Shown here: positions 24,819 through 31,962 of the stretch, in pieces
Numbering within the stretch: the first letter of the stretch is position 1
How the letters are laid out: every line of letters begins with the position of its first letter
DNA from: Pseudomonas sp. GM50
Lineage (GTDB): Bacteria; Pseudomonadota; Gammaproteobacteria; Pseudomonadales; Pseudomonadaceae
Reading direction: 5' to 3'
Length of the DNA: 33,423 bases
Assembly: GCF_000282375.1 (NCBI RefSeq)
Contig: NZ_AKJK01000006.1
Span: forward strand, 1 to 33,423
Notes under the pieces: model-generated
Database searches by the model: none
The model's input: the letters and a program-made list of their open reading frames with translations, nothing else
Told to the model about the DNA's origin: nothing
Translations under genes and position numbers: made by a program

Positions 24819-26627
24819 ATGCCCCACGAAGGCAACCTGTTACAAGCCGCTGTCGTCTTTTTGTTCGCGGCGGTGCTCACCGTCCCCTTGGCCAAGCGCC
24901 TACAATTAGGGGCGGTGCTGGGTTATCTGTTTGCCGGGGTGATCATCGGGCCGTCGGTGCTGGGTTTGATCGGTAACCCGCAAAGTGTCAGCCATATTTC
25001 CGAACTCGGAGTGGTGTTGTTGCTGTTCATTATCGGCCTTGAGCTGTCGCCGCGACGCTTGTGGGTGATGCGTAAATCGGTGTTCGGCGTGGGCCTGGCG
25101 CAGGTGTTGCTGACCGGTTCGGTGATTGGTGTGCTGGCGTTGTTCGTGTTCGGCCAATCGCTGAATAGCGCGATCGTGTTGGGTCTGGGCCTGGCGTTGT
25201 CGTCCACCGCATTTGGTTTGCAAAGCCTGGCCGAGCGCAAGGAACTGACCAGCCCTCATGGGCGGTTGGCGTTCGCGATTTTGCTGTTCCAGGACATCGC
25301 CGCGATCCCGCTGATCGCGATGGTGCCGCTGCTGGCCGGGGGCGATCACACCACCAGTGCCGCCGAAGATTTGAACCATGGCTTGCGGGTGCTGGGCAGT
25401 ATTGCTGTGGTGGTGATTGGCGGACGGTACTTGCTGCGCCCGGTATTTCGGGTGGTGGCCAAAACCGGTCTGCCGGAGGTGTCCACCGCCACCGCGTTGC
25501 TGGTGGTGATCGGCACGGCATGGCTGATGGACCTGGTCGGCGTGTCCATGGCACTCGGCGCGTTCCTCGCCGGTTTGCTGCTGGCGGATTCCGAATACCG
25601 CCACGAGCTGGAAGCGCAGATCGAACCGTTCAAGGGCCTGCTGCTGGGGCTGTTTTTTATCAGCGTCGGCATGGGCGCCAATTTGAGTCTGCTGCTGAGC
25701 GCGCCGGTCGTGGTGCTGGGGCTGACCCTGTTGCTGATCGCCATCAAGTTGCCGCTGCTGTTTGTTGTCGGTCGACTGGCCGGAGGTTTGGGCAAGGTCA
25801 GTGCGATTCGCCTCGGCATCGTGCTGGCGGCCGGTGGTGAGTTCGCATTTGTGGTGTTCAAGATCGGTCGTGATCAGGGGCTGTTCGAGCCACGCCTGTA
25901 CGATTTGCTGGTGCTGACGATTACCTTGTCCATGGCCGTGACGCCGCTGTTGTTGCTGTTGTGCGCCCGACTGGTCAGCCCCAAGGTTCAGCCCGTGGAG
26001 GTGCCGCAGAAGTTCCGCGAAATCGACGCCGACACGCCCCGCGTGGTCATTGCCGGCATGGGCCGTATGGGGCAGATCGTGGCGCGGATTCTGCGGGCGC
26101 AGAACATCAAGTTCATCGCCCTCGACACATCGGTGGAAACCATCGAACTGTCCCGCAGCTTCGGCGGTGTACCGGTGTTCTATGGCGACCCGATGCGCCC
26201 GGAAATCCTCAGCGCGGCCAAGGTCGAGCAAGCGGAGTTTTTCGTGATCGCCACCGATGATCCCGACACCAACATCAAGACGGCCGAGGTGGTGCACAAG
26301 CTCTATCCGCACATCAAAATCATCGCCCGCGCCCGTAACCGTCAGCATGTGCACCGGTTGGTGGATGTCGGGGCGCAGGCGGTGCGGGAAACCTATTACT
26401 CCAGCCTGGAAATGACCCGGCGGACTCTGGTCGGGTTGGGGCTGACACAGGCCCAGGCAGATGCACGGATCAAGCGCTTTACCCATCACGATGAACAGGT
26501 GCTGGAAGCCCAGCATGCGGTGTATGACGATGCGGCCAAGGTGATGCAAACGGCGCAGGAAGCGCGGGCGGAATTGGCAAAACTGTTTGAGTCGGATCAG
26601 TTGGAAGAGGAAGCGGGTAAGGTTTGA
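24819..26627 (+). CDS. CPA2-family cation:proton antiporter with RCK domain (KefB/KefC-like)
   Basis: The product has 602 aa. The N-terminal membrane domain (about 1-385) has roughly 12-13 hydrophobic segments and family blocks LGYLFAGVIIGPSVLGLIG, ELGVVLLLFIIGLELSPRRL and MALGAFLAGLLLADSEYRHE. The C-terminal RCK/TrkA-N domain (about 405-520) has the nucleotide motif VVIAGMGRMGQIVARILRAQ and TDDPDTNIKTAEVVHKLYPH. A helical tail follows. Such proteins exchange K+ or Na+ for H+ across the inner membrane, gated through the RCK domain. The frame is open upstream to 24624 through a REP element, but the ATG at 24819 with AGGAG 8 nt upstream is the real start. No KefF/KefG-like ancillary gene is adjacent. 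Confidence 0.9.
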   Translation: MPHEGNLLQAAVVFLFAAVLTVPLAKRLQLGAVLGYLFAGVIIGPSVLGLIGNPQSVSHISELGVVLLLFIIGLELSPRRLWVMRKSVFGVGLAQVLLTGSVIGVLALFVFGQSLNSAIVLGLGLALSSTAFGLQSLAERKELTSPHGRLAFAILLFQDIAAIPLIAMVPLLAGGDHTTSAAEDLNHGLRVLGSIAVVVIGGRYLLRPVFRVVAKTGLPEVSTATALLVVIGTAWLMDLVGVSMALGAFLAGLLLADSEYRHELEAQIEPFKGLLLGLFFISVGMGANLSLLLSAPVVVLGLTLLLIAIKLPLLFVVGRLAGGLGKVSAIRLGIVLAAGGEFAFVVFKIGRDQGLFEPRLYDLLVLTITLSMAVTPLLLLLCARLVSPKVQPVEVPQKFREIDADTPRVVIAGMGRMGQIVARILRAQNIKFIALDTSVETIELSRSFGGVPVFYGDPMRPEILSAAKVEQAEFFVIATDDPDTNIKTAEVVHKLYPHIKIIARARNRQHVHRLVDVGAQAVRETYYSSLEMTRRTLVGLGLTQAQADARIKRFTHHDEQVLEAQHAVYDDAAKVMQTAQEARAELAKLFESDQLEEEAGKV

Positions 26628-26645
26628 GGTGGACCTGATGTCCTC

Positions 26646-26736
26646 ATCGCGAGCAGGCTCGCTCCCACAGGGGATCTATGTCAGCCGCAGATCTTGTGGC
26701 TGACTCGGTCAATGTGGGAGCGGGCTTGCTCGCGAA
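26646..26736. repeat. REP doublet with two different arms
   Basis: The left arm ATCGCGAGCAGGCTCGCTCC and the right arm GGAGCGGGCTTGCTCGCGA pair except for three positions: one half is the GAGCAGGCTC form and the other the GAGCAAGCCC form. It is a mixed doublet between the antiporter and alkC. Confidence 0.85.
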
Positions 26737-26786
26737 GAACGATAACGCGGTGCATGGGATAAATAACAACGACCAAGGAATCCACT

Positions 26787-27884
26787 ATGGCTGACCAGAC
26801 CTCCCCCGCCCTGAAGGAAATCTTCAACGCCGAACGCCTCGCGCACATCGCCACCGAAATGACGGCGGTCTATCCCGGGTTCGATGCCAAGGCCTTCCTG
26901 AAGCTGGCCAAAAACGGTCTGGCGGATCTCTCAGTCATGCAACGCATGGCCCGCGTCAGCGAATGCCTGCACGCGGTATTGCCGCTCGGTTATGAAGAAT
27001 CCCTCGACGTCCTGCGTGCCCTCGCCCCGCGCCTGAACAGCGCCTTCGTCAGTATGTTTTTGCCGCACTACGTCGCGACCTACGGCGCTCACACGTTCGA
27101 TCTGTCGATGGACGCGCTCAAATATTTCACGGCCTTCGGCTCATCGGAATTTGCCATCCGGCACTTTCTGCGCGGCGATCTCGAACGTTCACTCAAGCTG
27201 ATGCACGACTGGTCACTGGATGACAACGAACACATCCGGCGCCTGGCCAGCGAAGGCAGCCGACCGCGCCTCCCATGGTCGTTCCGGCTGGAACAAATCC
27301 AGGCCGACCCGACACTGGCGGCTGCAATCCTCGATAACCTCAAGGCCGACGAAAGCCTATACGTGCGTAAATCCGTGGCCAACCACCTCAACGACATCAC
27401 CAAGGATCATCCCGAGTGGGTGCTGGCGCTGATCGAAGGTTGGTCACTGGACAACAAACACACGGCGTGGATCGCCAGACATGCCCTGCGCAGCCTGATC
27501 AAACAGGGCAACCAACGGGCGCTGGCGATCATTGGCGCGGGCGGCAAGCCCGAAGTTGGAATCATTGATGTGAAGGTTGAACCGGCGGTGATTCAGCTCG
27601 GGGAGAAAATCACCCTGTCCTTCAAAGTGAAGTCCACGGTGGCGGAGAGTCAACGACTGGTGATCGACTATGCGATTGATTACGTCAAAGCCAATGGCAG
27701 CAGGTCAGCGAAGGTGTTCAAGCTCAAGGCGATGACGCTGCCCGGCAAGGCTACCGAATCCATCGCACGTAGCCAGCACATCAAAGAACTCACCACCCGA
27801 AAGCATTATCTTGGCTTGCACGCCGTGCACATTCTGGTCAACGGCGAACGGCTGGCCAGCACGGCGTTCGAAATCCTCGCCTGA
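26787..27884 (+). CDS. alkC: AlkC-type DNA alkylation repair glycosylase
   Basis: The product has 365 aa. Residues about 10-255 form helical HEAT-like repeats (for example FVSMFLPHYVATYGAHTFDL, IRHFLRGDLERSLKLMHDW, YVRKSVANHLNDITKDHPEW), the fold of the AlkC/AlkD superfamily that excises alkylated bases such as 3-methyladenine without flipping them. Acidic residues E121, E156 and D203 lie in conserved blocks and are candidates for the active site. The C-terminal portion (about 260-365, from GIIDVKVEPAVIQLGEKITL) reads as a beta-sandwich, fitting the Ig-like domain that distinguishes AlkC of P. fluorescens from AlkD. AAGGA is 7 nt before the start. It is monocistronic. Confidence 0.9.
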   Translation: MADQTSPALKEIFNAERLAHIATEMTAVYPGFDAKAFLKLAKNGLADLSVMQRMARVSECLHAVLPLGYEESLDVLRALAPRLNSAFVSMFLPHYVATYGAHTFDLSMDALKYFTAFGSSEFAIRHFLRGDLERSLKLMHDWSLDDNEHIRRLASEGSRPRLPWSFRLEQIQADPTLAAAILDNLKADESLYVRKSVANHLNDITKDHPEWVLALIEGWSLDNKHTAWIARHALRSLIKQGNQRALAIIGAGGKPEVGIIDVKVEPAVIQLGEKITLSFKVKSTVAESQRLVIDYAIDYVKANGSRSAKVFKLKAMTLPGKATESIARSQHIKELTTRKHYLGLHAVHILVNGERLASTAFEILA

Positions 27885-27916
27885 AGCACCACGGCCTTCG
27901 CATGAAATACGGTCCC

Positions 27917-27998
27917 TGTAGGAGCGAGGCTTGCCCGCGAAGGCGTCAGGTCTGGCAAACCTCGTTATCGTTCTTCGCGGGCAAGCCTCGCTCCTACA
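27917..27998. repeat. REP doublet, TGTAGGAGCGAGGCTTGCCC type
   Basis: TGTAGGAGCGAGGCTTGCCC at 27917 and its complement ending at 27998. The spacer (GGCGTCAGGTCTGGCAAACC) is closely similar to that of the doublet at 29041-29121, suggesting recent copies. Confidence 0.88.
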
Positions 27999-28012
27999 TT
28001 AGGTGGCAGCTA

Positions 28013-28072
28013 TGTGCGGGTCTGCAAGACCGGGAAACCAGGAACCCGGCAGATCCGAAGATCTCCCGCACA
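28013..28072. other. Nested hairpin between convergent genes
   Basis: TGTGCGGG (28013) and CCCGCACA (ending 28072) pair, enclosing TCTGC...CCGGG and CCCGG...CAGA. It lies between alkC (ends 27884) and the DUF4287 gene (ends 28112, opposite strand), so it may act as a terminator for the latter; no strong U-run is visible. Confidence 0.4.
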
Positions 28073-28111
28073 AAGCCGCCATTTCGCGGACATACTCGAA
28101 AGCCTTCTCAC

Positions 28112-28327
28112 TCACTTTTTAGCGCTCGCTAGATAATGCGCTACCAAAGCATTGGCATGGCCATGCCCCATATCGTGTTCAGACTTCAGCCAAGTCACCA
28201 TTTCCATATGCTTCTTGCTGCTCACTGTACCGAGCAGATCCAGCCAATGGTCGATTGGCTGGCCGTACTTTTTTTCAATCGAGGGGAAGTACGACGCCGG
28301 CCCTTTCACTTTTGTATCTTCGGTCAT
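28112..28327 (-). CDS. DUF4287-domain small protein
   Basis: The product has 71 aa. The core YFPSIEKKYGQPIDHWLDLL then VTWLKSEHDMGHGHANALVA is the DUF4287 pattern, a short helical domain common in bacteria, often next to DUF5655. Function is unknown. The frame runs upstream to 28423, but the ATG at 28327 is supported by AGGGAG 9 nt upstream and starts the domain at the usual place. Probably cytoplasmic. No clear partner gene. Confidence 0.82.
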   Translation of the reverse strand: MTEDTKVKGPASYFPSIEKKYGQPIDHWLDLLGTVSSKKHMEMVTWLKSEHDMGHGHANALVAHYLASAKK

Positions 28328-28554
28328 GCTGCAAGCTCCCTTGTTCGCGACGGAGTGTCGGTGGACGCTCCTTGCCTTCATCCCACGAATTGAAGTCCAG
28401 GACAGCTGTGCAGTCCAGCGCAAACAAGCTCGCCGTTAAAAAGCAACGATTGAAGCTATCGCGAAGAGTTCTAATGAACTGTCAGTTCTAACAGGTCACT
28501 TTCAGTTTGGCCGGGACTAAGCTGCCCCCACTAGAGTGAATTGAGGCGTTCATC

Positions 28555-28953
28555 ATGTCCCGAAATCGTTACCTATTGCCGCTGGGCGTTCTCTTGTTGG
28601 CGATGCTGCCGGTATTGCGCGATGCCCAAGGTGGCCAGTGGACGCCCTTACAATCCGAAGTGAACTTTCAATGCGACAACGGCGCCACGACGCCGGGCTA
28701 CAGTGTGTATGTTGTCGGCAACCATCCGAAGTTAGGGAACTGGGATCCGGCCAAGGCCGTAAAGCTCGATCCTACTCCCAACCCTACATGGACCGGCAAG
28801 GTACTTTTCCCAGGCGCGGACGACGGTAAAGATGTGGAATGGAAGTGTATCGTGCGCAACGAGACCATACCGACCGACGTGCAGAAGTGGCAGGGCAATC
28901 CCAACAACATAGTGAAGGTAACTTTCAAAACAACGAGTGTCGGCACGTTCTGA
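28555..28953 (+). CDS. Secreted stand-alone CBM20 starch-binding domain protein
   Basis: The product has 132 aa. A signal peptide (MSRNRYLLPLGVLLLAMLPV, likely cleaved around residue 24) is followed by one carbohydrate-binding module family 20 domain: VNFQCDNGATTPGYSVYVVG, NHPKLGNWDPAKAVKLDPT, WTGKVLFP, VEWKCIVRNE and WQGNPNNIVKVT. The two tryptophans and the GNxxxLGxW and K-W-K patterns match starch-binding sites. Normally CBM20 is attached to amylases or similar enzymes; here there is no catalytic part and no amylase gene nearby. GAGG lies 8 nt before the start. It may bind alpha-glucans (glycogen, starch) in the periplasm or outside. Confidence 0.85.
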   Translation: MSRNRYLLPLGVLLLAMLPVLRDAQGGQWTPLQSEVNFQCDNGATTPGYSVYVVGNHPKLGNWDPAKAVKLDPTPNPTWTGKVLFPGADDGKDVEWKCIVRNETIPTDVQKWQGNPNNIVKVTFKTTSVGTF

Positions 28954-28969
28954 GGCGTGAGTGAACATA

Positions 28970-28996
28970 TGGGAAAGTGAATCGGTCACTCTCCCA
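28970..28996 (+). terminator. Hairpin after the CBM20 gene
   Basis: TGGGAAAGTGA and TCACTCTCCCA pair with one mismatch around a 5-nt loop, 17 bp after the stop. A U-run is lacking, so it is a weak terminator candidate. It is directly followed (about 28998-29026) by GATCAAAAGATCGCAGCCTT, which I recognise as a fragment of another repeat frequent in fluorescent pseudomonads. Confidence 0.5.
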
Positions 28997-29040
28997 AGAT
29001 CAAAAGATCGCAGCCTTCGGCAGCTCACACCTATCCCTAA

Positions 29041-29121
29041 TGTAGGAGCGAGGCTTGCCCGCGAAAGCGTAAGGTCTGGCACACCGCGTTATCGTTCTTC
29101 GCGGGCAAGCCTCGCTCCTAC
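29041..29121. repeat. REP doublet supplying a stop codon
   Basis: TGTAGGAGCGAGGCTTGCCC at 29041 and its complement ending at 29121. On the minus strand the right arm begins GTAGGAGCG, and its TAG (29118-29120) is the in-frame stop of the LysR gene. Confidence 0.9.
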
Positions 29122-30014
29122 CGGGGAATGGAGCCTTGCAGTAGAGGTTGCTCGCGCTCACACAACTCCACCACGTAATCCCACAGCACCCGCAATCGCA
29201 CGGACTTGTGCAGTTCGCGCCGCGTACTGATCCAATAACTGCGCTGGATGCTTTCGTCCGGCAGCAACGGCACCAGTTGGGGATCGGCGCTGGCCATGTA
29301 GCACGGCAGCACGGCGATCCCCAGGCCCGAGCGCGCGGCCTGTTGCTGGGCGATGACGCTGGTGCTGTGAAAAACCACCTGGGGGTTGCGGCAGAAGCTG
29401 TTGAGGAACATCAGTTCCTGGCTGAACAGCAAGTCGTCGACGTAGCCGATCCACGCATGGCGACCGAGGTCTTCGCGGCTGCGCAGGGGTGGCGAGCGGT
29501 CCAGATAGGCCTGGCTGGCGTAGAGCGCCAGGCGATAGTCGGTGAGTTTGCGGGTGACCAGCATGTCGGCGGCCGGGCGTTCGAGGTGGATGCTGATCTC
29601 CGCTTCGCGGTTGAGGATGCTGACGAAGCGCGGCACCGCCACCAGTTCCACTTCCAGCCCCGGATAGCGTTCGAACAGCCCGTTCATGCGGCTGGCGAGG
29701 AACATGATGCCCAGCCCCTCCGTCACCCCGACGCGGATCTTGCCCAGCGGCGCGGATGACTGGGTGATTTCTTCCTGAGCCAGCAGCGCGACGTTTTCCA
29801 TGGCTTCGGCGTGTTTGAGCAGTGCTTCGCCGGCCGGGGTCAATTCGTAGCCTTGGGCATGCTGGACGAACAATGCGGTGCCGAGGCTTTTTTCGATGGC
29901 TTCGATGTGCCGGGCCACGGTGGCATGGGTGGTGTTCAAACGGCGGGCGGCGGTCAGCAAGCGGCCGCTGCGCTGCAATTCGAGAAAAAACCGCAGGTCA
30001 TTCCAGTCGAACAT
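29118..30014 (-). CDS. LysR-type transcriptional regulator
   Basis: The product has 298 aa. The HTH is WNDLRFFLELQRSGRLLTAA then RRLNTTHATVARHIEAIEKS; the substrate-binding domain follows (KIRVGVTEGLGIMFLASRM, STSVIAQQQAARSGLGIAVL). AAGGA is about 7 nt before the start. It is divergent from a GMC oxidoreductase gene across about 133 bp containing GTTAATGACGCTGTTTAA and TTAACGAAAGCTAA, both of the T-N11-A type that LysR proteins bind. It therefore probably regulates the oxidoreductase-transporter unit. The last codons (GSIPR) run to the edge of a REP element which provides the stop codon. Confidence 0.9.
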   Translation of the reverse strand: MFDWNDLRFFLELQRSGRLLTAARRLNTTHATVARHIEAIEKSLGTALFVQHAQGYELTPAGEALLKHAEAMENVALLAQEEITQSSAPLGKIRVGVTEGLGIMFLASRMNGLFERYPGLEVELVAVPRFVSILNREAEISIHLERPAADMLVTRKLTDYRLALYASQAYLDRSPPLRSREDLGRHAWIGYVDDLLFSQELMFLNSFCRNPQVVFHSTSVIAQQQAARSGLGIAVLPCYMASADPQLVPLLPDESIQRSYWISTRRELHKSVRLRVLWDYVVELCEREQPLLQGSIPR

Positions 30015-30147
30015 GAACCATCCTTGACGTTATGCCGTTAATGACGCTGTTTAAAAACGCACAGCGGCTGCGCAAAAACTAACATTCTTTTAACGAAAGC
30101 TAACAACTAGGATGACCGACAACAAGAACAACAATACGAGGTCAGGG
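30015..30147. promoter_or_regulatory. Divergent LysR/GMC control region
   Basis: Contains GTTAATGACGCTGTTTAAAA (about 30037-30056) and TTAACGAAAGCTAACA (about 30090-30105), two partly symmetric T-N11-A-like sites spaced about 52 bp. This suits one LysR recognition site and one activation site. Confidence 0.45.
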
Positions 30148-31812
30148 ATGCAGACTTCCCTTGATGAATACGACTACATCGTGGTCGGCGCCGGGCCGGC
30201 CGGTTGTTTGCTGGCCAATCGACTGTCGGCCAACCCGCAGCACCGGGTGCTGCTGCTCGAAGCCGGCGGCCGCGACAACTACCCGTGGATTCACATCCCC
30301 GTCGGTTACCTGTTCTGCATCGGCAACCCACGCACCGACTGGTGCTTCAAGACCGAAGCGCAACCGGGCCTGCAAGGCCGCGCCCTGAGCTACCCACGCG
30401 GCAAGGTGCTCGGTGGTTGCTCCTCGATCAACGGCATGATCTACATGCGTGGCCAGGCTGGTGATTACGACGGTTGGGCGGCCGAGGGTAATGCTGGCTG
30501 GGGCTGGCAAGACGTGCTGCCACTGTTCAAACAAAGCGAAAACCATTTTGCCGGCGATTCGGAGTTTCATGGCGCTGCCGGGCAATGGCGAGTCGAGCGC
30601 CAGCGGCTGTCGTGGCCGATCCTCGACGCTTTCCGCACGGCAGCCGAGCAAAGCGGCATCGCCAGCATCGATGACTTCAATCAGGGCGACAACGAAGGCT
30701 GCGGCTACTTCCAGGTCAATCAAAAAGCCGGGATCCGCTGGAACGCGGCCAAGGCGTTTCTCAAACCGATCCGCCAGCGCTCCAATCTGACGGTGTTGAC
30801 TGACGTCGAAGTGGATCGCGTGCTGCTGGAAAACGGCCGTGCCTCAGCGGTCAGCGCTCGTTGGCAAGGCGAGGCGAAAACCTTCAAGGCGCGTAAGGAA
30901 ATCGTGTTGTGTGCCGGCTCCGTCGGTTCACCAGGCATCCTCCAGCGTTCCGGTATCGGCCCTCGTCCGCTGCTGCAAAAACTGGGGATCGGCGTTGCCC
31001 ATGAACTGCCCGGGGTGGGCGGCAACTTGCAGGATCACCTGCAACTGCGGCTGATCTACAAACTGGAAAACGCCCGCACCCTGAATCAGATCGCCGGCAC
31101 GCTGTGGGGCAAGATGGGCATGGGCCTGCGTTACCTGTATGACCGCAGCGGCCCGCTGTCCATGGCCCCGAGCCAACTTGGCGCTTTCGCCCGTTCGGGG
31201 CCGGAGCAGACCTCGGCGAACCTCGAATACCACGTGCAGCCGTTGTCGCTGGAGCGTTTCGGCGAGCCGTTGCACGCCTTCCCCGCGTTCACTGCATCGG
31301 TCTGCGATCTGCGCCCGCAAAGCCGTGGCCGAATCGACATTCGCTCCGCCGACCCGCGGGAAGCGCCGCTGATTCAGCCCAACTACCTGAGCCATCCCGA
31401 AGACCTGCGAGTGGCGGCGGACGCCATCCGCCTGACCCGCCGCATCGTCTCCGCGCCCGCCTTGCAAGCGTTCAAACCGATCGAGTACCTGCCCGGCGAT
31501 AGCTTGCAGAGCGAAGAACAATTGCACGAAGCCGCCGCCCGGATCGGCACGACGATTTTCCACCCGGTGGGCACTTGCCGGATGGGCAACGACGCACACG
31601 CAGTGGTCGACGCCGAGTTGCGCGTCCACGGCATCCCGGGGCTGCGCATCGCCGACGCCTCGATCATGCCGCGCATCACCTCGGGCAATACCTGTTCGCC
31701 TACGCTGATGATCGCCGAGAAGGCCGCGCAGTTGATCCTCAATCCCGACACAAGGAGCATCAACCTGCAGAAGCTAACTGTAGGAGCGAGGCTTGCCCGC
31801 GAAGAACGATGA
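30148..31812 (+). CDS. GMC-family FAD-dependent alcohol oxidoreductase
   Basis: The product has 554 aa from the chosen start. The FAD motif is YDYIVVGAGPAGCLLANRLS; GMC signature 1 is KVLGGCSSINGMIYMRG; signature 2 is GSVGSPGILQRSGIG. The catalytic pair is H472 in FHPVGTCRMG and N514 in TSGNTCSPTLMIAEKA. The family oxidises alcohols to aldehydes (choline, polyethylene glycol and long-chain alcohol dehydrogenases). Glycine-betaine genes are absent, so choline is not indicated. An ATG at 30112 exists, but 30148 has GAGG 6 nt upstream. The last ten residues (VGARLAREER) and the stop are encoded by a REP element, giving an unusual basic tail. The MFS gene follows after 150 bp. Confidence 0.9.
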   Translation: MQTSLDEYDYIVVGAGPAGCLLANRLSANPQHRVLLLEAGGRDNYPWIHIPVGYLFCIGNPRTDWCFKTEAQPGLQGRALSYPRGKVLGGCSSINGMIYMRGQAGDYDGWAAEGNAGWGWQDVLPLFKQSENHFAGDSEFHGAAGQWRVERQRLSWPILDAFRTAAEQSGIASIDDFNQGDNEGCGYFQVNQKAGIRWNAAKAFLKPIRQRSNLTVLTDVEVDRVLLENGRASAVSARWQGEAKTFKARKEIVLCAGSVGSPGILQRSGIGPRPLLQKLGIGVAHELPGVGGNLQDHLQLRLIYKLENARTLNQIAGTLWGKMGMGLRYLYDRSGPLSMAPSQLGAFARSGPEQTSANLEYHVQPLSLERFGEPLHAFPAFTASVCDLRPQSRGRIDIRSADPREAPLIQPNYLSHPEDLRVAADAIRLTRRIVSAPALQAFKPIEYLPGDSLQSEEQLHEAAARIGTTIFHPVGTCRMGNDAHAVVDAELRVHGIPGLRIADASIMPRITSGNTCSPTLMIAEKAAQLILNPDTRSINLQKLTVGARLAREER

Positions 31813-31860
31813 CGCGGTGTGTCAGGTCTGACGCCTTCGCGAGCAAGCTTCGCTCCTACA
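31779..31860. repeat. REP doublet read into the GMC gene
   Basis: TGTAGGAGCGAGGCTTGCCC at 31779 and an imperfect complement (GAGCAAGCTTCGCTCCTACA) ending at 31860. The first 33 bp are translated as the C-terminus of the upstream gene; the rest is intergenic before the MFS gene. Confidence 0.9.
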
Positions 31861-31962
31861 AAGATCGACGTACACCCCGCTTTATGGATAAACGCGGCAC
31901 CCGCCCACAAGGCTGGCGCCGACAGTGGAACAACAAAAACAATCACTGTGAGGGATACCGAT

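Noticed and set aside
24906..26549. A 547-codon open frame on the minus strand
   Set aside because: It is the complement of the cation:proton antiporter gene; the translation is rich in His and Gln with no domain.
30148..31812. Choline dehydrogenase (betA)
   Set aside because: The GMC fold fits, but there is no betB, betI or choline transporter beside it, and the divergent regulator is LysR-type, so a specific substrate was not assigned.
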